Below, one piece after another: positions 55,766 to 63,896 of a stretch of DNA of 64,000 nucleotides (the first letter of the stretch is position 1; each line of letters begins with the position of its first letter). The stretch lies in NCBI RefSeq assembly GCF_003946655.1, contig NZ_RHOV01000007.1:52795-116794 (forward strand). Direction: 5' to 3'. The notes under the pieces are model-generated. The model saw only the letters and a program-made list of their open reading frames with translations, had not been told where the DNA came from and searched no databases. Position numbers and translations under genes: made by a program. The DNA comes from Lapidilactobacillus achengensis (GTDB lineage Bacteria > Bacillota > Bacilli > Lactobacillales > Lactobacillaceae).

Positions 55766-56495
55766 GTCGCAGCTTGCGCTGCGAAATTCGGGGTGAGCTC
55801 GCTGTGGGCGTCACTTTGAGCTTTTCGGAAGGGCGCCGAAAATCTCAAAGCTGAGCCTTGTCCTAAGCGGCAAAGCCGCCAAGGACAATTTCACGGCGAT
55901 CTCACCCCGAATTTCTCCGCTCCAGCCGCTCAACGTTATAACAGTCGTTTGAGCACTCACGCCAAATTGGCAAGCTATGGTCAATTGATGGGGAGCCCCG
56001 CAGTTGACGGCCGTGGTTAGTGGTTACAAGTCTTAAATTGGTGACACCAGTAAAATCTGCCTGATGAACAGGTCTAGTTCTCAGCGAATCAACTGAATCG
56101 GTTGGCTTTCCAACTCAAACCATCTTAGGTAAGTGAGATAAAGCTGTCTGCACTATCCGAAATGTACCGATCTTCTAATACAAATCCGTTGGCATTGCCG
56201 TACCACCACAAAAAAGGGGCAATGGTTTGACCTCTATCTTGCAAAAGCACTCCGTCAAATTCTTCGCTTCGATTGCCGATAAGCTCGATTCTGCCTAGCA
56301 ACCGCCTCAGGACGTGTGGCTCAGCGGTGAGATTATTCTTAGCGATTTATCGCTTAGAATAAGGCCTGATTTTGAGACAAGCCGCCGGGCTTGCGGATTG
56401 GCTCAAAACAGTGCCCACCGCGTTCCAGCCACGACAAACGTCCTGAGGCGGTTGCGCTCACGCGCAACACCCACCCACACCGGCAATTAAGCGCA
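55766..56495 (+). repeat. B-family composite, locus C8 (L, linker, R)
   Basis: The cleanest copy. L is 55766-55934, with arms GAAATTCGGGGTGAGCTCG and CGATCTCACCCCGAATTTC and inner hairpins TTTGAG.../...CTCAAAG and TTGTCCTAAGCGG/CCGCCAAGGACAA. The linker is 55935-56297. R is 56298-56455, with arms GCAACCGCCTCAGGACG and CGTCCTGAGGCGGTTGC and inner hairpins TTATTCTTAGCGAT/ATCGCTTAGAATAA and TTTTGAGACAAGCC/GGATTGGCTCAAAA. Confidence 0.87.
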
Positions 56496-56617
56496 GGTTT
56501 AAGAATAGGAACCGGACAGTTTCCAAACGATGCCACGAAATTGGTCCGGCTTTCATTTATCAGATGATTGCGGTACCATGACATTAGAATTGAATGATCG
56601 TTGAAAGGGGTATTTTG

Positions 56618-58150
56618 ATGAAAACTTATACTGATTATTTTTTCGATGAACCGGCATTCAACACCCATGACGCGGGTTATGTCCCATTAGAAACTTCGAA
56701 TACGGCGCCGCAACCGTTACGGATTCCAGAACTGTTGCAACCTGATCGTGTTGAAGGAAACGATGTTTATTACACGATCACGGCACAAACTGGTTCGGTA
56801 CAAATGTTGCCTGGAGCGCCGACGAGGACTTGGGGGTTCAATGCGCCCTTTCTTGGGCAAACGGCTGTTTTTCAGAATGGTCAAACGATCCATTTACACT
56901 TGGTCAATCATTTACCTGAGTTGACCACATTTCACTGGCATGGGCTTGATATTCCTGGTCCCATCGAGGATGGTGGCTGTCACGCGCCGGTTTATCCGGA
57001 TGGTAGTCGGGATGTGGCCTTTAAGGTCCAACAAATGGCGTCAACGAATTGGTTACATGCCCATCCTTGCCCGGAAACGGCGGCTCAAGTTTATCATGGG
57101 TTAGCGGCGCTGGCGATCGTTCAAGACGCGCACGAGGCCAGTTTGCCACTTCCTCGTGATTATGGCGTGGATGATATTCCGGTTATTTTGCAGGATCGGC
57201 GTTTCCATGAGGATAATCAGTGGGATTATCGGGCGGATTACGATCCAGATGGGGTCCAAGGGCCAACTGCGCTGGTCAACGGGACAGTCAACCCCTATTT
57301 CAATGTCACGACCCAAAAGGTACGGCTACGGATCCTTGATGGTGCCAATCGGCGGGAGTGGCGGCTCCATTTAAGTGATGACCTGCCACTGGTCCAAATT
57401 GCTGGCGACGCGAGTCTGTTGCCAGAGCCGGTCGCGATGACTCATGTGATGATCACTTGCGCAGAGCGGCAGGAATTCGTCGTTGATTTCGGTCAATATC
57501 AGCCCGGGGATGAAGTGACGCTTTACTCTGACGAAACCCCATTGTTGACTTTCCGGATCCAAGACTTTCAACCAGACTCACGGCCGCTGCCGGAACATTT
57601 GCTAGATTTAGCCGTCCCAGACGCTGATCCAGAAATGCCGATCAAGAAAGTTGTTTTGTCCGGCATGGATGAAGCGGTCATGATCGATGGAACAAAATTT
57701 GTGATGGATCGGATCGACTATCGTATGCCTTGGCATAAGTGTCAGATCTGGGACATTGAAAATACCAATGATGAAATGGGTGGCATGATCCATCCCTTCC
57801 ATATGCACGGCACGGGCTTCAAGGTGATCTCCCGCAATGGTCACGCCCCCTATCCTAACGAAACTGGGCTCAAAGATGTGGTCAGCCTGAATCCTGGCGA
57901 ACACGTTCAAATCAAGGTTTGGTTCAATGTAACTGGGGTCTTTATGTATCACTGTCATATTTTGGAACACGAAGATGGTGGTATGATGGCGCAACTGGAG
58001 GTATTCGATCCCGAAAAGCCAGCAGTTCAATACGATCTAATGGACCATCACAAGATGATGCAGGCTTTCGCGGACGAACGCGGCGTCGAAATGAAGGATC
58101 TGTGGCTCGGCGGCATGGGCTCCTACGAGAAAATGAAGATGCACATGTAA
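56618..58150 (+). CDS. multicopper oxidase
   Basis: Three-cupredoxin-domain copper oxidase of 510 residues. The four copper-binding segments are in order: HWHGLDIPG (near residue 106), WLHAHPCPE, HPFHMHGTGFKVISR and HCHILEHEDGGMM, the last holding the type 1 Cys-His pair. The C-terminus is Met/His-rich (MDHHKMMQAF, KMKMHM). No signal peptide is visible, so it may be cytoplasmic. Related lactobacillar enzymes have been linked to copper tolerance and to amine oxidation; the substrate here is open. The start at 56618 follows GAAAGGGG. Confidence 0.92.
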   Translation: MKTYTDYFFDEPAFNTHDAGYVPLETSNTAPQPLRIPELLQPDRVEGNDVYYTITAQTGSVQMLPGAPTRTWGFNAPFLGQTAVFQNGQTIHLHLVNHLPELTTFHWHGLDIPGPIEDGGCHAPVYPDGSRDVAFKVQQMASTNWLHAHPCPETAAQVYHGLAALAIVQDAHEASLPLPRDYGVDDIPVILQDRRFHEDNQWDYRADYDPDGVQGPTALVNGTVNPYFNVTTQKVRLRILDGANRREWRLHLSDDLPLVQIAGDASLLPEPVAMTHVMITCAERQEFVVDFGQYQPGDEVTLYSDETPLLTFRIQDFQPDSRPLPEHLLDLAVPDADPEMPIKKVVLSGMDEAVMIDGTKFVMDRIDYRMPWHKCQIWDIENTNDEMGGMIHPFHMHGTGFKVISRNGHAPYPNETGLKDVVSLNPGEHVQIKVWFNVTGVFMYHCHILEHEDGGMMAQLEVFDPEKPAVQYDLMDHHKMMQAFADERGVEMKDLWLGGMGSYEKMKMHM

Positions 58151-58243
58151 TTTCTCGCGCCACTGCGGCCTCAGGGACCCGCGCCTCCGCGTGAATCAAG
58201 GGTCACCCGCGCCTGGTTGACGCGCGAGGCTGTGCCCAAACAA

Positions 58244-58286
58244 ATAAAAACCTGGAGTTGCGGTCATCGCCGCAGTCCAGGTTTTA
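58244..58286. terminator. bidirectional terminator between multicopper oxidase and DUF2187 genes
   Basis: AAAACCTGGA and TCCAGGTTTT pair, with an inner TGCGG/CCGCA stem around TCATCG. It lies between convergent genes. Confidence 0.88.
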
Positions 58287-58293
58287 CTTTTGC

Positions 58294-58518
58294 TTACTTC
58301 TCTGTTTTATTTACTAAACGAATGTGCTTAAAGCCAACAACCGTTTTATTTTGTAGATCAGCAACAACTTCCTTGTACTGATCATCGAAGCTATCGATCG
58401 AAACTAAGGCCGAATTTTCGTAAACCTTGGTAATCGTTCCTTTAAAGCTCAGGGGGACGTCTTGACTCTTGCGGACACTGATCTTCTCGCCGATTGCTAA
58501 TTCTGAACCTGTTACCAC
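58294..58518 (-). CDS. DUF2187 small protein
   Basis: A 74-residue protein (GEKISVRKSQDVPLSFKGTI, TKVYENSALVSIDSF, NKTVVGFKHIRLV) of the YkvS/DUF2187 type: small, all-beta and KOW-like, of unknown function. The start is a GTG at 58518 with AAGGAA about 13 nt upstream. It stands alone, convergent with the multicopper oxidase gene. Confidence 0.78.
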   Translation of the reverse strand: MVTGSELAIGEKISVRKSQDVPLSFKGTITKVYENSALVSIDSFDDQYKEVVADLQNKTVVGFKHIRLVNKTEK

Positions 58519-58737
58519 GTCAACACCAACTTCCTTTTACCATTACAATAAATCGTTTAATGTTATATCATGTTTCTTAGAGAAACACAATGGTTCTGCG
58601 CAGAAATCGTCATTATTCCGCTTTCAACTTTACTTTTGGCGAGGTAGGTCGCTGAAGTTGGTTGGTCAAGTCCGGCTCTGCGCCCACCACTTGTTGATTT
58701 TGCGATCCTTAAATTGAAAAAAGGTAGGTCCAAACAA

Positions 58738-59343
58738 ATGGAGAAAGATTTAGCGACCCAGCGTGCGCAAATGCGCGTTGGTGCCATGTATAATGATTTA
58801 CGTCCCGAATTGGTTCAGGCGCGGGCTTTGGCCGTCCAGAAAACCAACGCTTACAATCAAAGCGTCGGTCAACCGGCGGCCACGCGTCAAGCTCTTTTAC
58901 GTCAACTTTTGAAAAAAGTGGGGACGGCGGCCTTCTTTGAACCCAACTTCCGCTGCGAATTTGGCGACAATATCAGTGTGGGCGCGAACTTCTACGCGAA
59001 CTTCGATTGCATTATGCTAGATGGCGCCGAGATTACGATCGGTGATCATGTTCTGTTTGGACCACGCGTCAGCCTCTACACTTCCAACCATGCCAGCGAC
59101 GCTCGGGAGCGAGTGGCTGGCGCTTGCTACGCCAAACCAATTACGATCGGTGATCACGTATGGCTCGGTGGCGGGGTGACCGTTAATCCCGGGGTGACCA
59201 TTGGCGCCAACACCATCGTCGGCTCTGGTAGCGTCGTGACCAAAGATTTGCCGGCCAATGTGATCGCGGTGGGTAATCCGGCCCGCGTTTTGCGAGCCAT
59301 CACCGCAGCCGACCAAACTGGCTATGATCCGACAATCGATTAA
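58738..59343 (+). CDS. maltose/galactoside O-acetyltransferase-like enzyme
   Basis: Left-handed beta-helix acetyltransferase (hexapeptide repeats), 201 residues. An N-terminal maltose-acetyltransferase segment (QRAQMRVGAMYNDLRPELVQ) precedes the helix: FFEPNFRCEFGDNISVGANF, MLDGAEITIGDHVLFGPRVS, the catalytic-His region LYTSNHASD, ITIGDHVWLGGGVTVNPGVT and VGSGSVVTKDLPANVIAVGN. Transfers acetyl from acetyl-CoA to a sugar. The ATG at 58738 follows AAAGGTAGG. Confidence 0.88.
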   Translation: MEKDLATQRAQMRVGAMYNDLRPELVQARALAVQKTNAYNQSVGQPAATRQALLRQLLKKVGTAAFFEPNFRCEFGDNISVGANFYANFDCIMLDGAEITIGDHVLFGPRVSLYTSNHASDARERVAGACYAKPITIGDHVWLGGGVTVNPGVTIGANTIVGSGSVVTKDLPANVIAVGNPARVLRAITAADQTGYDPTID

Positions 59344-59353
59344 AGATTTACCT

Positions 59354-59391
59354 AAAAAGCACTCGACAACTAGCAGTCGAGTGCTTTTTTG
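59354..59391. terminator. terminator between acetyltransferase and ABC exporter genes
   Basis: AAAAAGCACTCGAC pairs with GTCGAGTGCTTTTT; active in both directions between convergent genes. Confidence 0.88.
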
Positions 59392-59400
59392 CTACGTGTG

Positions 59401-61131
59401 CTAAGCGGGCGCGAATTGACTTTGGTACAGTTGAGCGTAATAACCTTGGGCCGCCAACAGTTCTTGGTGGGTCCCCTGCTCAATCACTTGCCCATGATCC
59501 ATCACCAAAATCAAATCGGCCTGGCGAATCGTTGAAAGTCGGTGGGCGATCACGAAACTCGTACGGCCTGCGGTCAGTTTGTTAAACGCCTGTTGGATCT
59601 TGGCCTCGGTATAAGTGTCAATATTGCTGGTAGCTTCATCCAAGATCAGCATCGGAGGATTGGCCAACATCACCCGCGCGATCGTCAACAGTTGCCGTTG
59701 ACCCACTGATAAGCTATCTGTCGCCGCCTGCAACGGTGTTTCGTAACCTCGCGGCAACTGCTCGATGAATTCGGCAACGCCACTTTCAGCCGCGACTTGC
59801 TTGATCTCCGCCAAAGTGGCCTCAGGTTTACCGAAAGCAATGTTCTCGCGGATCGTTCCAGCAAACAGCCAGGTATCCTGAAGAACAAGTCCAAATTGTT
59901 GCCGCAGATTTTGCCGCGTCAGCTGGCGAATATCAACGCCATCTAACGTGATCTGGCCCGCTGTCACATCATAGAAACGCATCAGTAAGTTGACCAGCGT
60001 GGTTTTCCCGGCGCCGGTTTGACCGACGATCGCCACTTGTTGACCTGGACGCACCTGCAAGCTCAGGTCTGTGATCAAACGTTGGGTCGGTTCGTAACTA
60101 AAGGCCACATGGTGGAAAGCTACCGCCCCTTGAACGTGGTCGATCTGTTGGGCGGGGGTGGGATCCGGAATTTCCGCGGTTAGATCAATAATCTTGAAGA
60201 TCCGTTTCGCCGAAGCGTAGGCGGACTGAAATTGGCTCGTCAAGCTCGTAAAGTCGCTAAACGGTTTTCCAAAAATCGTTGCGAATATCAGGAAGCTAGA
60301 GATCTCGCCCACACTGATCTGGCCGCCGATCACCCGTAAGCCACCGACCATGCCAATGATGGCGTACATGATATTATTGATGGCCCGCGCCGACGGATTG
60401 GCGAAGGAGGAAATGAACTGTGATTTGAAGCCGGTCTGATACAATTGTTGATTCAGCGCTTCAAAATGAGCGCGGCTGGGCTCTTCTTGCTGAAAAGCCT
60501 GAGCGATTTTCAAGCCGGAGATTGTTTCTTCCACATAGCCATTCAATGTGCCTAGATCATCAGCCTGCTCCTTGAAATAGCCTTGCGAGCGTGTGGTGAT
60601 CACTCTTGTGGTGATGAATGACAGTGGCGCGGTGATCAACACCATTAGCGCCATCACCCAATCTAAGCGCACCATAATAATGATGGCGCCAATGATCGTA
60701 AAGATCGCCTGTAACGTGGTCAACAGGCCTTGCAAGACACCATCCGAGATCACTTCCACATCGTTAACGAACCGGCTGGTCACATCGCCATGAGGGTTGC
60801 TATCAAAGAACCGCAAAGGCAAGGAACCGATTTTGGTAAAAAGTTGCCGCCGGATTTGATTGACACCAGCATAAGCCACGGTATTGGAGAACCAAGTCGC
60901 CAGCCAAAGGAACAGATTGCTGGCCAAATATAAACCCAATAGCAGCAGGAGATCTTGATCAAGCCGCGCGAAATCAACCTGCCCGCGACCCAAGAGCTGG
61001 TCAATCGTTTGACCCACCAAGACTGGCGCGATCAAGGTACCTACCACCGCGCCGATCGTTAAACCAGCGGCCGCACCGAACAAATATCTTTTCTGGTCGA
61101 AATAACCTAATAAACGCTTAAAGACGGGCAT
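59401..61131 (-). CDS. heterodimeric ABC exporter, half with canonical Walker B
   Basis: Membrane-nucleotide-binding half transporter, 576 residues, with six N-terminal helices. Walker A is VGQTGAGKTTLVNLL, Walker B LILDEATSNIDTYTEAK with the catalytic Glu, H-loop VIAHRLSTI. Its signature motif is LSVGQRQLLTIAR, not LSGGQ. The start at 61131 follows AAGGTAGG and overlaps the upstream gene by 14 nt. With its partner it resembles LmrCD/BmrCD-type multidrug exporters. Confidence 0.92.
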   Translation of the reverse strand: MPVFKRLLGYFDQKRYLFGAAAGLTIGAVVGTLIAPVLVGQTIDQLLGRGQVDFARLDQDLLLLLGLYLASNLFLWLATWFSNTVAYAGVNQIRRQLFTKIGSLPLRFFDSNPHGDVTSRFVNDVEVISDGVLQGLLTTLQAIFTIIGAIIIMVRLDWVMALMVLITAPLSFITTRVITTRSQGYFKEQADDLGTLNGYVEETISGLKIAQAFQQEEPSRAHFEALNQQLYQTGFKSQFISSFANPSARAINNIMYAIIGMVGGLRVIGGQISVGEISSFLIFATIFGKPFSDFTSLTSQFQSAYASAKRIFKIIDLTAEIPDPTPAQQIDHVQGAVAFHHVAFSYEPTQRLITDLSLQVRPGQQVAIVGQTGAGKTTLVNLLMRFYDVTAGQITLDGVDIRQLTRQNLRQQFGLVLQDTWLFAGTIRENIAFGKPEATLAEIKQVAAESGVAEFIEQLPRGYETPLQAATDSLSVGQRQLLTIARVMLANPPMLILDEATSNIDTYTEAKIQQAFNKLTAGRTSFVIAHRLSTIRQADLILVMDHGQVIEQGTHQELLAAQGYYAQLYQSQFAPA

Positions 61132-62881
61132 GCTGGTCACCTACCTTATCTTGATCTAATTGACTGGCGACTAATTCTTGATAGAACTGGTTCGTCGCCA
61201 ACAAGGCCGCATGGGTATCAAAGCCGACAAGCTGACCATTGCGCAAAACCAGCACCCGATCACAATGAGCCACGGTCCCAATGCGTTGAGTCACCAGTAA
61301 GGTGTTCTTTTGCCAATTTTGTTGGCGCAGATCCCGTAAGAAATTGGCCTCAGTCAAATAATCCAGCGCGCTGGTAGCATCGTCTAATAATAAGAACGGG
61401 GCCTGTTTGACCAAAGCGCGCGCGATCGTCAAACGTTGCTTCTGACCGCCGGAGAAATTACGACCGCCCCGCTCCACTGGCGCGTCCAAGCCCGCTGGCA
61501 AAGTCCGAACGAATTCCGCCGCTTGCGCTGTCGTCAAAGCTTGCCATAATTGGGTGTCGGTGGCTTGAGGCGCGCCCCATTGCAAATTACTACGAATCGT
61601 TCCGGTAAAGAGCATAGTTTCCTGGGGCACAAGCGCAAACAGCCCCCGTAACTGGCGCAGTGGAATCGTCTGGGCGTCCTGTCCGAACAGGCTGATTTTC
61701 CCACTGGTCGGCCGGTAAAAACGAGGCAATAAGTTCAAAAGTGTCGACTTGCCGGCGCCGGTCCCGCCAATAATGCCAATGGTTTCCCCTTGGTTCAGCG
61801 CGAAACTCAGTGTTTGCAAGATCGCCGCACCCCGTTGGCCTTGACTGTCAGGAAAGTAAAATTGAACCTGATCCAAAGCGATCGTCGTCGCCGTCTCGGT
61901 GGCAAGGTCAATTTGTTCAGTGGTGGTGGCATCCTCACTAGCGGCCATCGCCAAGATCTCGTTGACCCGTTCGCCCGACGCCATCGCCTTGGTCATCAGG
62001 ATCACCAAGTTCGACAGCATCAGAATCGCCGCTAAAATCATATTGACATAGTTGATCAAAGCCAACACAGTCCCTTGCGCCAAGGTGCCCCCATTGACCC
62101 GCGCGCCACTAAACCACAAAATGACCACGATCATCAGGTTGACGACCAAACCAGTCAAGGGATTGTACAAGGCAGACAGCCGCCCGATCCGTAAACCCGT
62201 GGTAGTGATCTCATCATTGGCCTGATGAAATTTATGAGCTTCCATTTTCATTTTGGTAAAGGCCCGAATCACGCGCACGCCGCTTAGATTCTCCTTGACC
62301 ACGGCTGAGAGCTGATCCAATTGATGTTGATAACGGCGATATAACGGTGACATCCGAGTAGTCAGCCAGTAGACGACCCCGCCTAATACAGGCGTCGCCA
62401 CCAGTAATACCAGGGCCAAGCGCCAATCCAAAATAAAGGCCATCAACAATGACCCTAAGATCATAAACGGCGCCCGCGAAACTTGTCGGATCATCATCGC
62501 CGTCCAAACTTGCAACTGATTGACATCATTGGTCAGCCGCGTCGTCAACGTGGCCGTCCCAAATTGATCTTGTTGTTGATAGGATAGCCCACTGATTTTC
62601 TTAAAAAGATCACGACGCAGATCCGTCCCAAATCCTTGGGCGGACCGGGCAGCGAAATACTGACAAACCGACGCTGAGCCAAAGCCCAAAACAGCGATCG
62701 CCATCATCAGCAGCCCATAATGCCAAACAAACCGCGAATCCCGCTGTTTGACCCCTTGATCAACAATGATCGCCATCAAGCTTGGCAACATCAGCTCACA
62801 AATCACTTCAATGAACTTAAAACAAGCACCCAGGATCGCTTGGCGACGATAAGGTCCCAGATACCCGCGCAATTTCCACAC
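61118..62881 (-). CDS. heterodimeric ABC exporter, half with degenerate Walker B
   Basis: Partner half transporter, 587 residues, six helices. Walker A is IGGTGAGKSTLLNLL and the signature is normal (NFSGGQKQRLTIARAL), but the Walker B continues LLLDDATSALD, with Asp replacing the catalytic Glu. The H-loop reads LVTQRIGTV, with Gln in place of His. This is the known asymmetric pattern: one degenerate site and one active site in the pair. The start is a GTG at 62881 after GGAGGAATCTTT. Confidence 0.92.
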   Translation of the reverse strand: MWKLRGYLGPYRRQAILGACFKFIEVICELMLPSLMAIIVDQGVKQRDSRFVWHYGLLMMAIAVLGFGSASVCQYFAARSAQGFGTDLRRDLFKKISGLSYQQQDQFGTATLTTRLTNDVNQLQVWTAMMIRQVSRAPFMILGSLLMAFILDWRLALVLLVATPVLGGVVYWLTTRMSPLYRRYQHQLDQLSAVVKENLSGVRVIRAFTKMKMEAHKFHQANDEITTTGLRIGRLSALYNPLTGLVVNLMIVVILWFSGARVNGGTLAQGTVLALINYVNMILAAILMLSNLVILMTKAMASGERVNEILAMAASEDATTTEQIDLATETATTIALDQVQFYFPDSQGQRGAAILQTLSFALNQGETIGIIGGTGAGKSTLLNLLPRFYRPTSGKISLFGQDAQTIPLRQLRGLFALVPQETMLFTGTIRSNLQWGAPQATDTQLWQALTTAQAAEFVRTLPAGLDAPVERGGRNFSGGQKQRLTIARALVKQAPFLLLDDATSALDYLTEANFLRDLRQQNWQKNTLLVTQRIGTVAHCDRVLVLRNGQLVGFDTHAALLATNQFYQELVASQLDQDKVGDQHARL

Positions 62882-63084
62882 AAAGATTCCTCCCTAATAG
62901 CAGCTAACTCGTATACTCATCTTACCGCGCCCACCAGTAAAAAAAAAGACTTCGCCCCATAACCACACCGTTATTCCCCTAAAACCAAGTCCACACTCCG
63001 GCTAAAGAAGTGAGGCAACTGCGACTTTTGGCGGACGACAGTGACCGCGAATTCAACGATAATTAAAATAGTAATAAGAAATCA

Positions 63085-63208
63085 AGAGTGTGAGCCACCC
63101 CGGGTAGCTTCCGAGCATTAACCTAGCCAGGATTTTGGCGGCTGGGCTCGGCCGCCAGAAGCCTGGCGTAGTTAAGCGCAAGAAGCTGGGGTGGCGAACA
63201 CGTTTCAA
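63085..63208 (+). repeat. A-family hairpin element, copy A9
   Basis: Full length. Apical arms GGCGGC/GCCGCC and middle arms GCCAGGATT/AGCCTGGC replace those of A1, with pairing kept. A10 follows after 3 nt. Confidence 0.85.
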
Positions 63209-63211
63209 ATC

Positions 63212-63335
63212 AGAGTGTGAGCCAACCCGGGTAGCGCTTGAGCATTAGCCTAGCAATTGTTTTGAAAGCCGCACCATGCTTCCGAAACAATCGCGTAGCT
63301 AAGAGGAAAGTGCTGGGGTGGCGAACACGTTTCAA
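63212..63335 (+). repeat. A-family hairpin element, copy A10
   Basis: Full length, ending just before the ribosome binding site of the next gene. Its basal stem is AGCGCTT with AAGTGCT in place of AGCTTCT with AGAAGCT. Confidence 0.85.
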
Positions 63336-63350
63336 AAAAAGGAGCCCACC

Positions 63351-63731
63351 ATGTTCAAGCGACAGCTACCAATTGGCATCTCGATACTCTCGCTAACCAG
63401 TATCGGCGTGTTGTTAAGTACGAATGAAAATATTGGCTTGATCACCCTAGTTAAACGAATTCCTCGTTTCTGGTTGGTCTTCCTTTTAATTCTCTTGGTC
63501 ATCCTCTCGTTGATCATCGGCTATGCCTGGTGGCGCCTGCCGCAAATCGTTGGGAAAATTGCTTTGATTAGTTTGATGGTGTTGTTCATCGCCACCATTA
63601 TCGGCGCGTTACTGCAAACCGATCAGCGCCGGACGTTAAGCCTGATCGTTAGTGCTTCGATCGGTCTGATCACTACCGCGACAAGTCTGGTTGGCCTTCA
63701 TCAACAGGCAAGTTTCGAATTAAATAAATAA
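63351..63731 (+). CDS. small membrane protein of unknown function
   Basis: A 126-residue protein with about four hydrophobic segments: IGISILSLTSIGVLLS, WLVFLLILLVILSLIIGYAW, IGKIALISLMVLFIATIIGA-like and LIVSASIGLITTATSLVGL. I recognise no family. The ATG at 63351 follows AAAGGAGCCCACC; an in-frame GTG at 63318 lies in the A10 repeat. Followed by a strong terminator. Confidence 0.7.
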   Translation: MFKRQLPIGISILSLTSIGVLLSTNENIGLITLVKRIPRFWLVFLLILLVILSLIIGYAWWRLPQIVGKIALISLMVLFIATIIGALLQTDQRRTLSLIVSASIGLITTATSLVGLHQQASFELNK

Positions 63732-63768
63732 GTCTGACTTTTCTCGCTTCCATAACGTCACACCTTTG

Positions 63769-63790
63769 CCGGCAAACAATTGTTTGCCGG
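63769..63790 (+). terminator. terminator after the small membrane protein gene
   Basis: A perfect palindrome: CCGGCAAACAA followed by its complement TTGTTTGCCGG, then TCTTTTCC. Confidence 0.8.
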
Positions 63791-63896
63791 TCTTTTCCTG
63801 CTATTGATGACACTGACCTCATGGCCTCCAAGCGCAGGGTCAGCCGGCTTAGCGTTGGCGTAAAGTTTAAGTGGGTGGAATTGTTGAAGATAAAAA

